Shown one piece after another: positions 40,942-49,883 of a stretch of 64,000 nucleotides of DNA. Numbering within the stretch: position 1 is the stretch's first letter; each line of letters opens with the position of its first letter. Both the position numbers and the translations under genes were made by a program. The DNA is from Actinomadura violacea. Its GTDB lineage: Bacteria > Actinomycetota > Actinomycetes > Streptosporangiales > Streptosporangiaceae. The stretch spans positions 1 through 64,000 of the forward strand of contig NZ_JAGEPF010000018.1 in the NCBI RefSeq assembly GCF_017573465.1, in the 5' to 3' direction. Under the pieces are notes generated by a model, which worked only from the letters and a program-made list of their open reading frames with translations, ran no database searches and was not told where the DNA came from.

Positions 40942-40987
40942 ATAGCGCCGGAAGTTTCAATATGGATAGTTCGCCTTCGGGCGCTAT
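40942..40987 (-). terminator. Stem-loop at the end of the 169-residue gene
   Basis: ATAGCGCCGGAAG pairs with CTTCGGGCGCTAT (one mismatch) across the stop codon. The loop contains TATGGATAGTTC, also found at the 44.9-kb palindrome. Confidence 0.55.
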
Positions 40988-41493
40988 GACCTCACTTCGC
41001 CGATCTCGTGGGTCAGGCCGTGCCTGGACAGGCAGTTCCACATCGCGACCTTCTCGGCGAGGAACCGGTCGTGTTCGGCTCGGATGTCGGCGATGACCTG
41101 CTCGGCGGAGCCGGGCTCCGGCTCGCGTTCGAGTTCTTGCAGAAGCTCGTGCGCGCGAAGCCCCAGCCGGCTGAAACCCTCGCTCTGCGCGATCTGCCTG
41201 GCGAGGTGGCGCAGCGGGTCTCGCAGGGACGCCAGGGCGTGCACGGCCATGTTGAGGCTGCGCGCGCGGGCGGCGTCGAGCGCGGCTTTGCGGACCTGGT
41301 CGCCGTGCTTGCGTTCGTCGATCAGGCGGCCTCGCTGCCAGTCGCGCAGCTTGGTGTTCTCGGCGGCGAAGATCCCCAGGTCCTCGCGGAGCCGACTGAT
41401 CTCGGCGCGCAGCTCCAGGCCGATTTCGGGGAGATGGGACTCGACTTGGTCCAGGATCTCGGTGAGATGCTGGTCGCTGATCGGCTCGATCAT
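40984..41493 (-). CDS. Coiled-coil hypothetical protein
   Basis: 169 residues, highly helical with heptad-like patterns (HLTEILDQVESHLPEIGLEL, AAENTKLRDWQRGRLIDERK, RFLAEKVAMWNCLSRHGLTH). No enzymatic motif. Likely a soluble structural or partner protein of the element. Confidence 0.7.
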   Translation of the reverse strand: MIEPISDQHLTEILDQVESHLPEIGLELRAEISRLREDLGIFAAENTKLRDWQRGRLIDERKHGDQVRKAALDAARARSLNMAVHALASLRDPLRHLARQIAQSEGFSRLGLRAHELLQELEREPEPGSAEQVIADIRAEHDRFLAEKVAMWNCLSRHGLTHEIGEVRS

Positions 41494-41617
41494 CGCACTT
41501 GTCCGTTCTTGTCATCGGGCTGCGCCGCGATGGGGCGCCGCCGTGGGGCCGTATGAGGCTTGCTCAGCGGGACGGCCGGCCCCGGGGGGGGTCGGTCCCG
41601 GCGGGCAGCAGAACAGT

Positions 41618-42202
41618 TCACGCGCCCTCGTCGGTGGCCGGCGCCTCGGTCAGGTCCTTCCATGCCTCGCCGGTCCACACCTGCCAGATGTCCCCCTCCT
41701 CCAGCTCCTGCGTCTTCAGCTGCTCGACCAGCGCCCGATCGTGCGCGGCCTTGTATCCCGCGGGCGCGCCGTAGGGGATGTAGGTGGTGCTCAGCCCGAG
41801 CGAGGGGTCGAAGGAGCGGACGCCGCCCTGCCCAGTGGCGCCGATCGCGGCGAGCCACGTGCTGGTCTCGTACTCGGTCACGAGCGCGTCCGCCACGTAT
41901 TCGGCGGGAACCTTGCCGGAGTCGGTGGCCCGCAGCCTGGTCACGCTGGCGCGGGCGAACTCGGCTCCCGCCACGAGTTGGTTCCAGAGCGCGATCCGCT
42001 CGGAGATGGCGGAGGCCGGCGGTCCGGGAATGAACCGGGTCTCGCCCCCCGTCCCCTCGTTCTCGATCGTCCCGACGATCTCCTTGTCCAGCTGCACCGT
42101 CGCGGCGAACGCCTCGCCGTCATGGGTTCGGTGCGCCGTCTTCCCGGTCACCCGCAGGCGCCCGTGGGGCAGCCGCAGCGGCGAGTGCTTGAGCTCGTAC
42201 AT
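41618..42202 (-). CDS. Hypothetical protein, 194 residues
   Basis: Starts MYELKHSPLRL behind GGAGG. A beta-rich N-terminus (GRLRVTGKTAHRTHDGEAF) with AATVQLDKEIVGTIENEGTG and ISERIALWNQLVAGAEFARA follows; a Trp-rich DIWQVWTGEAWKDL ends it. No catalytic motif. It is typical of unclassified genes in this element. Confidence 0.65.
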   Translation of the reverse strand: MYELKHSPLRLPHGRLRVTGKTAHRTHDGEAFAATVQLDKEIVGTIENEGTGGETRFIPGPPASAISERIALWNQLVAGAEFARASVTRLRATDSGKVPAEYVADALVTEYETSTWLAAIGATGQGGVRSFDPSLGLSTTYIPYGAPAGYKAAHDRALVEQLKTQELEEGDIWQVWTGEAWKDLTEAPATDEGA

Positions 42203-42362
42203 CACAGGAAGCCTCCTTCGAGAAAGCAACAGAAAGCCCCCGGCATCCGTGCGGATGCGAGGGACGTGGCGGCCCTGGTCCGTGGAGTGTCTGCGGGGCC
42301 CTTCGCTGGTGAGAGGCATCGCCGCCCGGTCAGAGCGAACAGCCCAAGACCAGGGAGCGGTG

Positions 42363-42713
42363 TTAAGAGTCGGTGAGGACCAAGCCGATGTGGTCGATGA
42401 CGTCCTGACGGGTCAGGGCGGCACCAGCGTTCGCCAGCAGCGTCCGGTCGCCGGATCCCGCGAGCCGCCTCCATCGTTGAGCGGCCTGCCAGACCTGCTC
42501 AGCCGTCATCGCGTCCAGCACCTGGATGCCCTCCGAGGCCATGAGCTCGGCGAGCGCGTGCGCTCGGGAGACGATCTCCTCGGCCGCCACCAGCCTTGAC
42601 GCCCCGGCTGCACCCCGAGCCTCCAGCAGCGCCTGGTCATGCTCGTGCTCTTCCTCGTACATCCGCCGGATCTGGGGGTCGTGGATCGAGGACCAGTCCC
42701 AGGCGATTCCCAC
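42363..42713 (-). CDS. Hypothetical protein, 116 residues
   Basis: Begins MGIAWDWSSIHDPQIRRMYE and is mostly helical (EEIVSRAHALAELMASEGIQ, TAEQVWQAAQRWRRLAG). No known motif. It lies between other small leftward genes. Function unknown. Confidence 0.65.
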   Translation of the reverse strand: MGIAWDWSSIHDPQIRRMYEEEHEHDQALLEARGAAGASRLVAAEEIVSRAHALAELMASEGIQVLDAMTAEQVWQAAQRWRRLAGSGDRTLLANAGAALTRQDVIDHIGLVLTDS

Positions 42714-42878
42714 GTGTTTCTCCCTTCAGCTTGTTCGTCGTCGCCGTGTCCATCACGGCCGACGTGCTGCAATGCAGCCAGTGCCCTGTCGGCTGATCTG
42801 CGCCGCAATGGCGAGCGGCATCAAGGAGTCCAGCGATGAACCGCCGACCCGGCAGGGGAACGAGTCCGGGCCACGCCG

Positions 42879-43475
42879 TCAGGCAGCCCCATGGGCCGCC
42901 GCCCTCCGCGCGCGCGGCCGGGGCTTTCCGCCTGCCTTTTCCAGTTCGGCCAGGTGCTCGGCGACCGGCGGGTACATCGCGACGATCGCCGTGACCGCCG
43001 CCTGCCGGCTCGCGAAGCGTCCCAGCGACCCCGGGATCCTCGCGCCCGCCGCCCCGGCCGCTTGGGTCGCCGGGTAGGACAGCCGCGCCGCCCAGCTGTT
43101 CGGCTCGCTGAACGGCTCCTCTGGATACCAGGTGCCGTCGACCGTCACCACCCCGGACTTGGCCAGGTCCACCGCGATCCCGAGCTGCACCCCGTCGAAG
43201 TCGACGTGCGACCACTCCGGCGCCCAGCCGAACCGCCGGTACACCGCCAGCCGCAGCGGCGCCCGGTCCAACACCGCGTCCAAGGCCATCGGGAGGTGCT
43301 CCAGCGCGTGTCCGCGGCACAGCACCGTCTCGCGCTCGGGGCCGCGCGCCGGCTGGTAGACCGTCGCCGTCCACGTCGCGATGCGGTCGCACCGCACCGC
43401 CCGCCCCGTCTGTTCGTCCGGCTGCAGCGTCCGGCACCGCGCCAGCAGGGCCGGCAGGTCCGCCGCGGCCCTCAC
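42879..43475 (-). CDS. Hypothetical protein, 198 residues
   Basis: The GTG start overlaps the upstream stop (GTGA). It contains CRTLQPDEQTGRAVRCDRIA, a metal-site-like RETVLCRGHALEHLPM and AVYRRFGWAPEWSHVDFDGV. The Cys/His spacing suggests a structural zinc site. C-terminus basic. No family is recognised. Confidence 0.65.
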   Translation of the reverse strand: MRAAADLPALLARCRTLQPDEQTGRAVRCDRIATWTATVYQPARGPERETVLCRGHALEHLPMALDAVLDRAPLRLAVYRRFGWAPEWSHVDFDGVQLGIAVDLAKSGVVTVDGTWYPEEPFSEPNSWAARLSYPATQAAGAAGARIPGSLGRFASRQAAVTAIVAMYPPVAEHLAELEKAGGKPRPRARRAAAHGAA

Positions 43476-44476
43476 GACTCGGTCCCGTCCGCCGGGCCGG
43501 CGTCGGCGAGCGATCTCACCCGCTCGGGCACCTCCCGCAGGCTCGGCGGGAGGTCGTCCTGGTCCACCAGGTCCGCCGCGAACCGCAGGAACCTCCGCGC
43601 CTCCTGCAGCGACAGCCCGTACAGCTCCTCCCCGGTGAGCGCCATCGGGTCGACCCGCACGACCTCGGCCCACTCCAGCTGGTACGTCTCGACCAGGGCG
43701 CGGACCCGCGTCCCCTGGACCGTGTGCGCCAACGCCGCCACCAGGTCCTCCATGTCGAACTCGGCGGCGCCGGTCTCGATCCCCAGGTCGAACACCACGT
43801 TCACCACCTCGACCGCCCCGGCCTCCGGCGGGAGGCCTTCCCGCCGGCGCACTGTCACACCGGTCGGCGGCCGGCCCGCTTCGGAGCGGTTCGGCTGAGC
43901 GTCGGCGATGATGGCCTCCAGCTCGTCGAGCCACCTGCGCGCCGCCGCCAAATGAGCCCGGACCTTCCGGTTCTGGTCGTCGTCGAGGTGGCGGGCGCTA
44001 TCGGTCGCGCGGGCGACGGCGTCCTCCAGATCGGCGGCGATGAGATCGAGCACGATCTCCAGCATCCGGGCGCGCTCGGCACGCGTCGGCTCATACCGGG
44101 GCAGCTCGCCGCCGGCAGAGACGAAGGACCGGACCTCGGCGTGCGGATCCATCCACTTGGCCAGATCGTCCTTGGGCATCTTGCCCTGGCCGACCAGGAG
44201 CGAGGCCGCCATGAACCGGATCGTCTCGCGATGCAGGTAGTCGTCGATGAACAGCCGCTGGAAGTCGGTCAGGTCACCGCGGACCCACTGGTTCGTCTCG
44301 CACAGCAGCTGCACCACGTGGGCGCGGATCTTGAAGTAATCCTGCTGCTGCCGGACGGCGGACTGCCCCAGCGCGATCCCCATCTGCCAGAGCGCCGCGG
44401 CGACCGCCGCCGCCCGCGCGAAGGTCTCCGTACGGTCGGCGTGGTCGTTCTCGCCGCCGTGCACCTCAACTGCCAT
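43472..44476 (-). CDS. Hypothetical helical protein, 334 residues
   Basis: A long acidic helical protein: AAAVAAALWQMGIALGQSAV, LTDFQRLFIDDYLHRETIRF, ARRWLDELEAIIADAQPNRS. Coupled to the downstream gene by GTGA and overlapping the upstream zinc-finger gene by 11 bp. No catalytic motif. It may be a scaffold of an operon-encoded complex. Confidence 0.7.
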   Translation of the reverse strand: MAVEVHGGENDHADRTETFARAAAVAAALWQMGIALGQSAVRQQQDYFKIRAHVVQLLCETNQWVRGDLTDFQRLFIDDYLHRETIRFMAASLLVGQGKMPKDDLAKWMDPHAEVRSFVSAGGELPRYEPTRAERARMLEIVLDLIAADLEDAVARATDSARHLDDDQNRKVRAHLAAARRWLDELEAIIADAQPNRSEAGRPPTGVTVRRREGLPPEAGAVEVVNVVFDLGIETGAAEFDMEDLVAALAHTVQGTRVRALVETYQLEWAEVVRVDPMALTGEELYGLSLQEARRFLRFAADLVDQDDLPPSLREVPERVRSLADAGPADGTES

Positions 44477-44876
44477 CGGTCTTCTCCTTAGGGTCGTGTC
44501 GCTGTCCGGCGAGCCACCGCGCGTGCTCGGCGGGCCCGAGGTGGTCGTAGATCGCCTTGCCGATGCCGTAGCCGGCCGAACGCTGCTGATGGCCGCAGCC
44601 CTTGGTGCACTCCCACAGAGCCGCGTCGCCGTAGGGATCGTCGGGATCCCTGCTCCACCGGGCGTGGCCCGGCCACCCGGGAGGGCGGTGGTATCCCTGC
44701 GCGCACGCCGACACGCGCCGCGCCTGCATCTGGTCTTGGTCGCGGGCCATCCACGGATCCAGGCACGCTCTCGAGCAGAACTCGAAGCTGTGGTCGGGCC
44801 CGATGCTCTTCACCGTGTACCTCACGCGGTGAAGAGGGTCCAGCGGCCGGTCGCACACCAAACACTCGTAGGTCAC
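44466..44876 (-). CDS. Zinc-finger-like hypothetical protein
   Basis: 136 residues from GTG (MTYECLVCDRPLDPL), with GGAGG five bases before it. The N-terminal CLVC ... FCSRAC is a treble-clef-like zinc site, and a second Cys cluster CTKGCGH follows. An ATG at 44915 would add 13 residues but lies in the centre of a 46-bp palindrome. Function unknown. Confidence 0.7.
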   Translation of the reverse strand: MTYECLVCDRPLDPLHRVRYTVKSIGPDHSFEFCSRACLDPWMARDQDQMQARRVSACAQGYHRPPGWPGHARWSRDPDDPYGDAALWECTKGCGHQQRSAGYGIGKAIYDHLGPAEHARWLAGQRHDPKEKTDGS

Positions 44877-44892
44877 GCTCTCCTCCGTCTCT

Positions 44893-44938
44893 CCCGCCGG
44901 AGAAGAGCTATCCATATGGATAGTTCTCCTCCGGCGGG
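44893..44938. promoter_or_regulatory. 46-bp near-perfect palindrome
   Basis: Two 23-bp arms with two transition mismatches meet at CATATG. The centre is CTATCCATATGGATAG. It lies between two leftward genes and directly upstream of the zinc-finger gene; GGATAGTTC is shared with the 40.96-kb hairpin. Operator, or transcription terminator of the gene to its right. Confidence 0.65.
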
Positions 44939-44970
44939 ACTCGTCTAGTTGAGGGGGTGGTTTCCGCTGC

Positions 44971-46296
44971 TCATCGGCTGGAGCTTCTCTGCCGTTGAAC
45001 GTTTCGAGGGACCCGGTACACCGTCGTTCCAGGCTTGGCTGGCAGGTCCTCCCGGACGGTCAAGGGCCGGATGAACTTGGTCCGCCGCTCGAACGTGACG
45101 CCCTCGATGGCGCCGTCCTTGTACACCGGGCCCACGAGCCGGTCGTCGGCGTCGCGGATCCCGACCCGCATCCGGTACTTCCAGTAGCCGCGGCGTTCCT
45201 GCCGGTACTGCAGTTGCTTACCGGTGCCCGCCGGGCGCTTCTTGGCGGCCGGGGCGTCGGGTGCCCGGTAGTCCAGGACCCGGACTCCGTGGTAGGCGCC
45301 CTGCTGGGCCTGCTTGGAACGGTGGACGCGTCGCGTGTGCGCGCGGTTGCTCTCCCGCTTGCGTCGGCCGGGCGACCGGGGCGGGGACTTCCAGTCCTCC
45401 CACGACAGCAGACCTGCGTAGTTCCAGATCACCTCGGCGGCGCGGGCTCCAGCGGTCATGGGGACCGGGATGGGCAGCCATCCGTAGCGGCCGTTGCGCA
45501 GGGGCCGGGCCACGATGAGGAACGCCAGGTCGTCCACGGCGAGGTCATCGGTGGCGGCCATGAGCACGCCGAGCAGGAGCGCTTCGGCCGACAGCAGATG
45601 CCGTCGGCCGCCCTGGTAGTCCTCCAGGGTGTCGTCGTCCCCGGCGACCACCGACAGCGGGATCCCGTCGTGGAAGATCCAGGCGTACCGGGCCGGGAGG
45701 CGGATCTCTGAACGCCTGGCGGGCACCGGCGGCGTCGCGGTGGCGACCTCGACCGCGATGTCGGCCGGGACGAAGTGCGGCGTGCCCAGGTAGGCGTAGG
45801 CGGCCGCGACCGATTCGGTGACGCGGGCCTCGGCGATGGACCTTTCATCTGGTGTGCGGGGAGCGCCGTGCGGCGACATGAGCAGCGTCGCCATGGGCCA
45901 GCGCAGGGAGCCTGCGTCCGCCGGGACGTACCCGGACAGCCGGCACCGGTCGCGGAGCCATCGACGGCTGCTCATCTCGAAACGCACGTCGTTGCGGTAG
46001 CCCTCGGTGAACATGCTCACCAGTTCGTGAGCGAAGTCGACCGTCTCGCTGATCTTGTCGAGGCGGTGCAGGGGCGAGATCACCTGGGCGGTGACGGTGT
46101 AGGCGTTGTCGGGGAGGTCGTCGAGCGAGATCCCGAAGTCGCCGAGCCTGCGGCCCATGCCCGAGTCGGCGGCGACCCGCTTGAACGCTCGCGGGACCAG
46201 TTGCTCGGCCTCGTGGGGGAAGTCCTGCTCGGGGCCGAAGAGGAACAGCTGGTCGTCGTCGTTCAGATGCATCCATTCGCCCGGCTCGCGTGGCAC
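44971..46296 (-). CDS. Hypothetical protein, 441 residues
   Basis: A GTG start with AGGAG. Mixed alpha/beta N-terminal two-thirds (EAEQLVPRAFKRVAADSG, LLSAEALLLGVLMAATDDLA), then a strongly basic linker (PGRRKRESNRAHTRRVHRSK) and a terminal YWKYRMRVGIRDADDRLVGP beta domain. No family is known to me. The basic C-terminal region suggests nucleic-acid contact. It is one of the larger genes of the element. Confidence 0.7.
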   Translation of the reverse strand: MPREPGEWMHLNDDDQLFLFGPEQDFPHEAEQLVPRAFKRVAADSGMGRRLGDFGISLDDLPDNAYTVTAQVISPLHRLDKISETVDFAHELVSMFTEGYRNDVRFEMSSRRWLRDRCRLSGYVPADAGSLRWPMATLLMSPHGAPRTPDERSIAEARVTESVAAAYAYLGTPHFVPADIAVEVATATPPVPARRSEIRLPARYAWIFHDGIPLSVVAGDDDTLEDYQGGRRHLLSAEALLLGVLMAATDDLAVDDLAFLIVARPLRNGRYGWLPIPVPMTAGARAAEVIWNYAGLLSWEDWKSPPRSPGRRKRESNRAHTRRVHRSKQAQQGAYHGVRVLDYRAPDAPAAKKRPAGTGKQLQYRQERRGYWKYRMRVGIRDADDRLVGPVYKDGAIEGVTFERRTKFIRPLTVREDLPAKPGTTVYRVPRNVQRQRSSSR

Positions 46297-46321
46297 GTCG
46301 GAGGCTCCTTTCCGCAAAGGA

Positions 46322-46358
46322 GGACGCCCCCTCCGACACGCGGTCGGAAGGGGCGTCC
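46322..46358 (-). terminator. Hairpin between leftward genes
   Basis: GGACGCCCC and its complement plus an inner TCCGA/TCGGA pairing make a long stem just right of the 441-residue gene, consistent with termination of the transcript of the gene upstream. Confidence 0.65.
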
Positions 46359-46458
46359 GAAGGGGGCTATCTGGTCCAAATGAGGGGCTGCCTGAAAGGC
46401 GTGACCGCGCCCAGGGCCTCGGATCAGGTCAGGTGGGCCCCAGGGGGCTGCGTAGCCA

Positions 46459-46746
46459 TCACAGCCAGGGCGGCCCGCCGCTGTACCAGGGGATCGCTGC
46501 GGCCAGCGCGGTCGTGCAGACCTCATGGTCCAGCGGGATGTCGGGCTGGTTCAGGTAGGTCTTGGCGAGGGCCAGTGCCGGGGGGACGTCGGGGTCTTGG
46601 AGTCTGCGGTCCCGCTGGTCTGCCGCGTAGCGCAACCAGAGGGCGAGCATCGCCCATGTTCTGCGGTCGGAGCAGGTCATCTCGCGATAGACGAGCATGC
46701 GATCGGCGGCCTCGCGCAGAGCCGTGGAATCGGTAAGGGACGGCAT
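46459..46746 (-). CDS. Small hypothetical protein, 95 residues
   Basis: MPSLTDSTALREAADRMLVY, then RRTWAMLALWLRYAADQRDR and a Pro/Trp-ending tail. Helical; no motif. A long stem-loop element (copy 2) begins 42 bp upstream and may form its leader. Confidence 0.65.
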   Translation of the reverse strand: MPSLTDSTALREAADRMLVYREMTCSDRRTWAMLALWLRYAADQRDRRLQDPDVPPALALAKTYLNQPDIPLDHEVCTTALAAAIPWYSGGPPWL

Positions 46747-46787
46747 GTGAAGTCTCCTGGTCTGCGGCAGCACATTGAAGGCGGGAA

Positions 46788-46935
46788 GCCCTCCCGGGCG
46801 CTGCCCGGCGATCGGCCGACCGCCTCACCGGGACGGTGGCCGCAACCCGGTCAAGAATTGAGCGCAGCGAAAGCCGGGTTGCGGCCACCGTCCCGGTGAG
46901 GCAGGCTCTCCCCGCCGGGCAGCACCCGGGAGGGC
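46788..46935. repeat. Long stem-loop element, copy 2
   Basis: Outer 23-bp stem: 46788-46810 with 46913-46935 (one mismatch). Inner 29-bp perfect stem: 46822-46850 with 46874-46902. A 23-base loop closes it. The internal loop has 11 bases left and exactly 10 right, starting AGGCT (46903). Inner-stem sequence is related to copy 1 with paired substitutions. Confidence 0.8.
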
Positions 46936-46978
46936 GTTGCCGAATTGCACTGGTGCGCGAAGGCCGGTCGATCCGTGT

Positions 46979-48253
46979 TCATGTGGCGATGGCGGCGACT
47001 TCAGGGACGGTTGGCGCCTCTGGATCCAGGTCCAGGCCCCGTACCTGCCGCAGCGCCAGCGGCGCGAGTGCCGCGACGGCCATGACGAGCGCGCAGGCAC
47101 CGATGACGTGCTGGGCGCCGACGTGGTCGGCGCCGGCGCCCACCAGGAGGTAGGCCAGGGGGACGGGGACGCTCTCCACCAGCAACGCGTTGGCTTGGAC
47201 GCGTCCCAGGAGATGGTTGGGGATCTTGATCTGGATGATGCTCTGCTGGGTGTTGGCGGCGGGACCGGCCATGAACGCGCCCAGCAGCATCCCACCGATC
47301 ACGCCCGGCAGCGGCAGGCCCGCGCCCATGGTCGCCGGCCCGAGCGCGAGCATCGCGGCGCCCAGGCATCTGGTCCACCCGGCGCGGTGGATGGTGATCC
47401 GGCTGGCCAGCCAGGCTCCGGCCGCGCTCCCTGCGGCCAGGGAACCGTTGATCAGTCCCCAGTCCCGCGAGCCTGACAGGCTCGTTTGAGCGTAAAGGGG
47501 ACCGATGATGAAGGCTGACATGAAAGCGCCCTGCACGAAGGCCTCGGACAGCGTCAGGGCCAAGAGCCAGCGGCGTCGGCGGAATGCCCGCCACCCGTCG
47601 ATGAACCGCGCGGGCGGCGGCGCGGGAGTTGGCCGCTCGGCCGATGCTTCGGGCGGGTTTTGGGGGCGGGTTCGCGGGAGGCGGGTGAACCACCATGCGG
47701 AACCGATAAAGGACAGACCGTCCCAGGCGATGCACCATCCGGGTCCGATGCCGGCCACCGCGATTCCGGCGGCGGCGGGGCCGATCGCCGCGATCGCCAT
47801 CTGCACGGTCCGCATGGTGGCGTTGGCGCGGGTCAGTAGCGTTTTGTCCACGACCAGGGGGAGGATCCTGGTGCCGGTCAGGTAGGACACGCTGGCGAAG
47901 GTCGCGCCGCCGGCGGCGACCAGCGCGAGCGTCAGCACGGTGGCGGTGTGGGTGAGGATCAGCGTCGCCTCGATCCCCTGGCACGCTGCGGCGCCCAGCT
48001 GCGATCCGATCAGCATCCGGCGCAGGTCGCCGGTGCGGTCGGTCAGGACCCCGACCAGCGGCATCAACAAAAGCCAGACCGTGTACTCCACTCCGAGGAC
48101 GACGGCGATGCCGGTGCCGCCGCCACCGGACGCCAAGATCGCGAACGCGAGCGCGACCGGGGCGACCGCTCCGCCCAGGACCGAGGTGATCCGGGCCCCG
48201 AAGTAGGCGCGGAACCCGGGGTTGCTCCGCAGCAGTTCAAGTCCGCCCGCCAC
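46979..48253 (-). CDS. MFS transporter (drug exporter-like)
   Basis: 424 residues with about twelve hydrophobic segments, a loop near residue 200 rich in Pro, and the conserved GVLTDRTGDLRRM motif between TM2 and TM3. Resembles the EntS/MefA-type exporters. It sits four bases downstream of the next gene's stop and is probably co-transcribed with it. Substrate unknown. Confidence 0.88.
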   Translation of the reverse strand: MAGGLELLRSNPGFRAYFGARITSVLGGAVAPVALAFAILASGGGGTGIAVVLGVEYTVWLLLMPLVGVLTDRTGDLRRMLIGSQLGAAACQGIEATLILTHTATVLTLALVAAGGATFASVSYLTGTRILPLVVDKTLLTRANATMRTVQMAIAAIGPAAAGIAVAGIGPGWCIAWDGLSFIGSAWWFTRLPRTRPQNPPEASAERPTPAPPPARFIDGWRAFRRRRWLLALTLSEAFVQGAFMSAFIIGPLYAQTSLSGSRDWGLINGSLAAGSAAGAWLASRITIHRAGWTRCLGAAMLALGPATMGAGLPLPGVIGGMLLGAFMAGPAANTQQSIIQIKIPNHLLGRVQANALLVESVPVPLAYLLVGAGADHVGAQHVIGACALVMAVAALAPLALRQVRGLDLDPEAPTVPEVAAIAT

Positions 48254-48257
48254 CCGG

Positions 48258-48740
48258 TTAGCTCCCCGTCCGGTCGTCCGATGCCGCGGCCCCGGCGTCA
48301 GGCGCGTCAGGCCCGGCGGCGGGCCCGGCTAGGACGGCCGTGACGTCGTCGATCTGAGCCGATGGGAAGAAGATCTGGGTGCTGGTGAACAGCCCGCGAT
48401 GGTCGCGGAAGGAGAAGCAGTACCAGTGCTCGGGGCCGGGTCGAGGGGAGACGCGGTCGGTGAAGCGCGGGTCGGCCGCGACGGCGGCCAGGAACGCATC
48501 CGCGTCGTCGTTGCCGAGCTTGAGCCAGGCGTAGCCGGCGTAGTAGGCGCCGGTGCGCTCCCCGCCGGGAGCGCCTCCGTGCCGGCTGGCCTCGCCCATG
48601 TCCTGGCAGGACCCCAGCGTGGTCCAACCCCGTTTCCACAACTGCCGCACCAGCGGCAACACCGCGATGTCGACCGTGATCGGTGCGCCGTCGGGAGCGG
48701 TCACCTCGGCCGCGGGATGGAGTTGGACGAGCTCGGTCAT
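48258..48740 (-). CDS. Hypothetical protein, 160 residues
   Basis: MTELVQLHPAAEVTAPDGAP, then PLVRQLWKRGWTTLGSCQDM with the look of a conserved domain (WTTxxSCQD), RTGAYYAGYAWLKLGNDDAD and HWYCFSFRDHRGLF. It is co-directional with the MFS gene and four bases from it. Function unknown. The 280 bp upstream contain no supported gene. Confidence 0.7.
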   Translation of the reverse strand: MTELVQLHPAAEVTAPDGAPITVDIAVLPLVRQLWKRGWTTLGSCQDMGEASRHGGAPGGERTGAYYAGYAWLKLGNDDADAFLAAVAADPRFTDRVSPRPGPEHWYCFSFRDHRGLFTSTQIFFPSAQIDDVTAVLAGPAAGPDAPDAGAAASDDRTGS

Positions 48741-49022
48741 CAACCATCTCCTCATCCTGCGGCCGTTGCGGTGCGCATCCCCAGTGTCGTTGCGGGGACC
48801 GACGTGCGGGAGGCAACGACACATCGCTTCCGGGGAACAGCGCCGTGACCTACGGTGGTGGATGACTATGAGGTCATGGCGCGGCCGGAGAGCGCGCTGG
48901 TTTTCTGTCCCCGCGGAGTCGAACGGCTGTTGCGTCTTGCGACGTGAACGCGAATGGCGTTTCGGGGCCAATGCCGGTGTGTCCCTGTTGGGCTTGTGTG
49001 CTCGGGCGTACGGTGGCGGTCT

Positions 49023-49883
49023 ATGGCGATTGATGACGACCGGTTCGCTTGGGAGTTGGATTTGCCGGTGGCCGGCCTGGACCGGCCCTGCCGCTATGTG
49101 TGGCTGTCGTCGATCTCGGCCGGCTGGCAGCTGATCGGCTGGGTGCTCCAGCAGGTCGATCTGCTGCCGCTGTCGCAGTCCCTGGTCGATACGGCATGGC
49201 GCATCGAGCCGGAGGTGTTCGACCGTGTCCTGGCCACGATGGCCGCCGCGGTAGCCGAGCAGGCGTGGCAGCAGCGATCCACGCCGAGCGATGCGACACT
49301 GACCGGCGTAGCAGCGCAGCTCGATCGGATCGCCGACCTGCGCCACCTGGAGCATTACGGCGACAACGACCCTCCCGACGACCTGCTGCCGATGCTGGTG
49401 GCCGCGACGCCGGACGAACTGGACGGCTACGCCGACATCGCCCGCCGCATCCTGGTGGAGCACGCGGCGGCGCACACCGCGGCCCTCGCGGACGGCGCAG
49501 GGCTCACCAGGGCCGTGACGGTGGGGGATCGGCTGCCGTTGTGCCCGCATCATTGGGGTCCGGCGACACTGACGCACCGCACGCCTCGCCGCGTTCGGGA
49601 CTCGATGATCCGACCGGTGCCGCCCGAGCGCCACATCACCGTCAGCAACACGATCTGTGTCAGTGAGGCGGGAGATCTGGTGCGGTGCCCGCGGTGCGGA
49701 GCGACCCACGGTCTGATGCTGTCGTCGGAGGCCGGCGGCTGGGCGGTGACCGTCCGGTGCACCAACGGGCACAGCTGGCCCGAGCCGCGGCTGTCCTCGG
49801 AGAATCTGGGAGAGTTGTTCGCGCGCATAGAACAGGAGGAGAAGGAGGAGACCGACTCCGACTCCGAGGGCACCGGTTCTTGA
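49023..49883 (+). CDS. Hypothetical protein with C-terminal zinc ribbon
   Basis: 286 residues. The N-terminal half is helical and hydrophobic in part (WLSSISAGWQLIGWVLQQVD). The C-terminal end carries VRCPRCGATHGLML and RCTNGHSW, a Cys/His zinc ribbon, then an acidic tail (RIEQEEKEETDSDSEG). No family is recognised. It is divergent from the preceding leftward genes. Confidence 0.7.
   Translation: MAIDDDRFAWELDLPVAGLDRPCRYVWLSSISAGWQLIGWVLQQVDLLPLSQSLVDTAWRIEPEVFDRVLATMAAAVAEQAWQQRSTPSDATLTGVAAQLDRIADLRHLEHYGDNDPPDDLLPMLVAATPDELDGYADIARRILVEHAAAHTAALADGAGLTRAVTVGDRLPLCPHHWGPATLTHRTPRRVRDSMIRPVPPERHITVSNTICVSEAGDLVRCPRCGATHGLMLSSEAGGWAVTVRCTNGHSWPEPRLSSENLGELFARIEQEEKEETDSDSEGTGS

Noticed and set aside
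44916..44945. Rightward mini-ORF from the ATG inside the 46-bp palindrome
   Set aside because: Ten codons only; it arises from the palindrome symmetry.
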